Assembly: GCA_016934605.1 (NCBI GenBank)
Contig: JAFGSO010000410.1
Location: 1-24,839, forward strand
Direction: 5' to 3'
Length of the DNA stretch: 24,839 nt
Source: Calditrichota bacterium
GTDB lineage: Bacteria > Calditrichota > Calditrichia > RBG-13-44-9
In this document: piece after piece, positions 24,832 through 24,839 of the stretch
Layout: each line of letters starts with the position of its first letter
How positions within the stretch are numbered: position 1 is the first letter of the stretch
Made by a program: the position numbers and the translations under genes
Notes under the pieces: model-generated
Databases searched by the model: none
What the model saw: the letters and a program-made list of their open reading frames with translations, nothing else
What the model was told of the DNA's origin: nothing

Positions 24832-24839
24832 CTATTTCA

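Overview
This window is the interior of a cell-surface or exopolysaccharide biosynthesis locus. The evidence points to a member of the FCB (Fibrobacterota-Chlorobiota-Bacteroidota) group in the wide sense. The strongest clue is the large secreted protein at 12872-16444. It ends in a typical type IX secretion (T9SS) C-terminal sorting domain, with a PYPNP motif, a later 'NVLGQKVYQ' strand and a final 'SGIYYLKF' strand. Shine-Dalgarno sequences are patchy, and base composition swings between moderate GC and strongly AT-rich. I cannot place the organism further; Calditrichota-, KSB1-, Marinimicrobia- or Ignavibacteria-like lineages would all fit. All intact genes lie on the + strand.

Layout. 1-93 is the 3' end of an unidentified gene. 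117-2652 holds two paralogous sugar C-methyltransferases with zinc-binding N-termini. 2645-6038 is a tightly packed trio (8-nt overlap, then 0- and 1-nt gaps) that matches by motif the genes normally found with exosortase A / PEP-CTERM polysaccharide loci: a FemAB-like transferase, a TIGR03087-like glycosyltransferase and a TIGR03088-like glycosyltransferase. 6039-6279 is a cluster of palindromes. Next come two asparagine-synthetase-type amidotransferase paralogs (6280-8160 and 8441-10324), separated by a 164-bp foldback palindrome. The first has an intact glutaminase. The second starts Met-Ser instead of Met-Cys and has lost other glutaminase motifs. They are followed by a CelD/FemAB-like GNAT (10374-11507), a GT4-like glycosyltransferase (11623-12858) and the T9SS cargo protein.

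16445-18696 is a gene-poor break occupied by an IS5-family element (16851-18319). It has perfect 17-18-bp terminal inverted repeats, a 6-bp flanking duplication and a transposase broken by two frameshifts. After it, in strongly AT-rich DNA, come a secreted Kelch-type beta-propeller protein, a secreted protein related to YetA/exo-rhamnogalacturonan-lyase-like proteins, a polysaccharide deacetylase, a solo left end of the same IS family, and an O-antigen-ligase/O-glycosylation-ligase-like membrane protein of the exosortase-A-associated type. A short minus-strand gene remnant may lie at the right edge.

How the genes may work together (inference): the glycosyltransferases assemble a lipid-linked repeat unit. 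The C-methyltransferases, amidotransferases, GNAT/FemAB enzymes and deacetylase decorate its sugars. The ligase/polymerase transfers or polymerises it. The secreted propeller and lyase-like proteins act on or bind the exported glycan. No exosortase, PEP-CTERM protein, Wzx flippase or Wza/Wzc export gene is visible here; they would have to lie outside the window. The most interesting points are the glutaminase-dead synthetase paralog beside an intact one, an exosortase-type glycan toolkit sharing a locus with a T9SS substrate, and two adjacent secreted proteins that both stop exactly where a fibronectin-III domain would be expected to begin.
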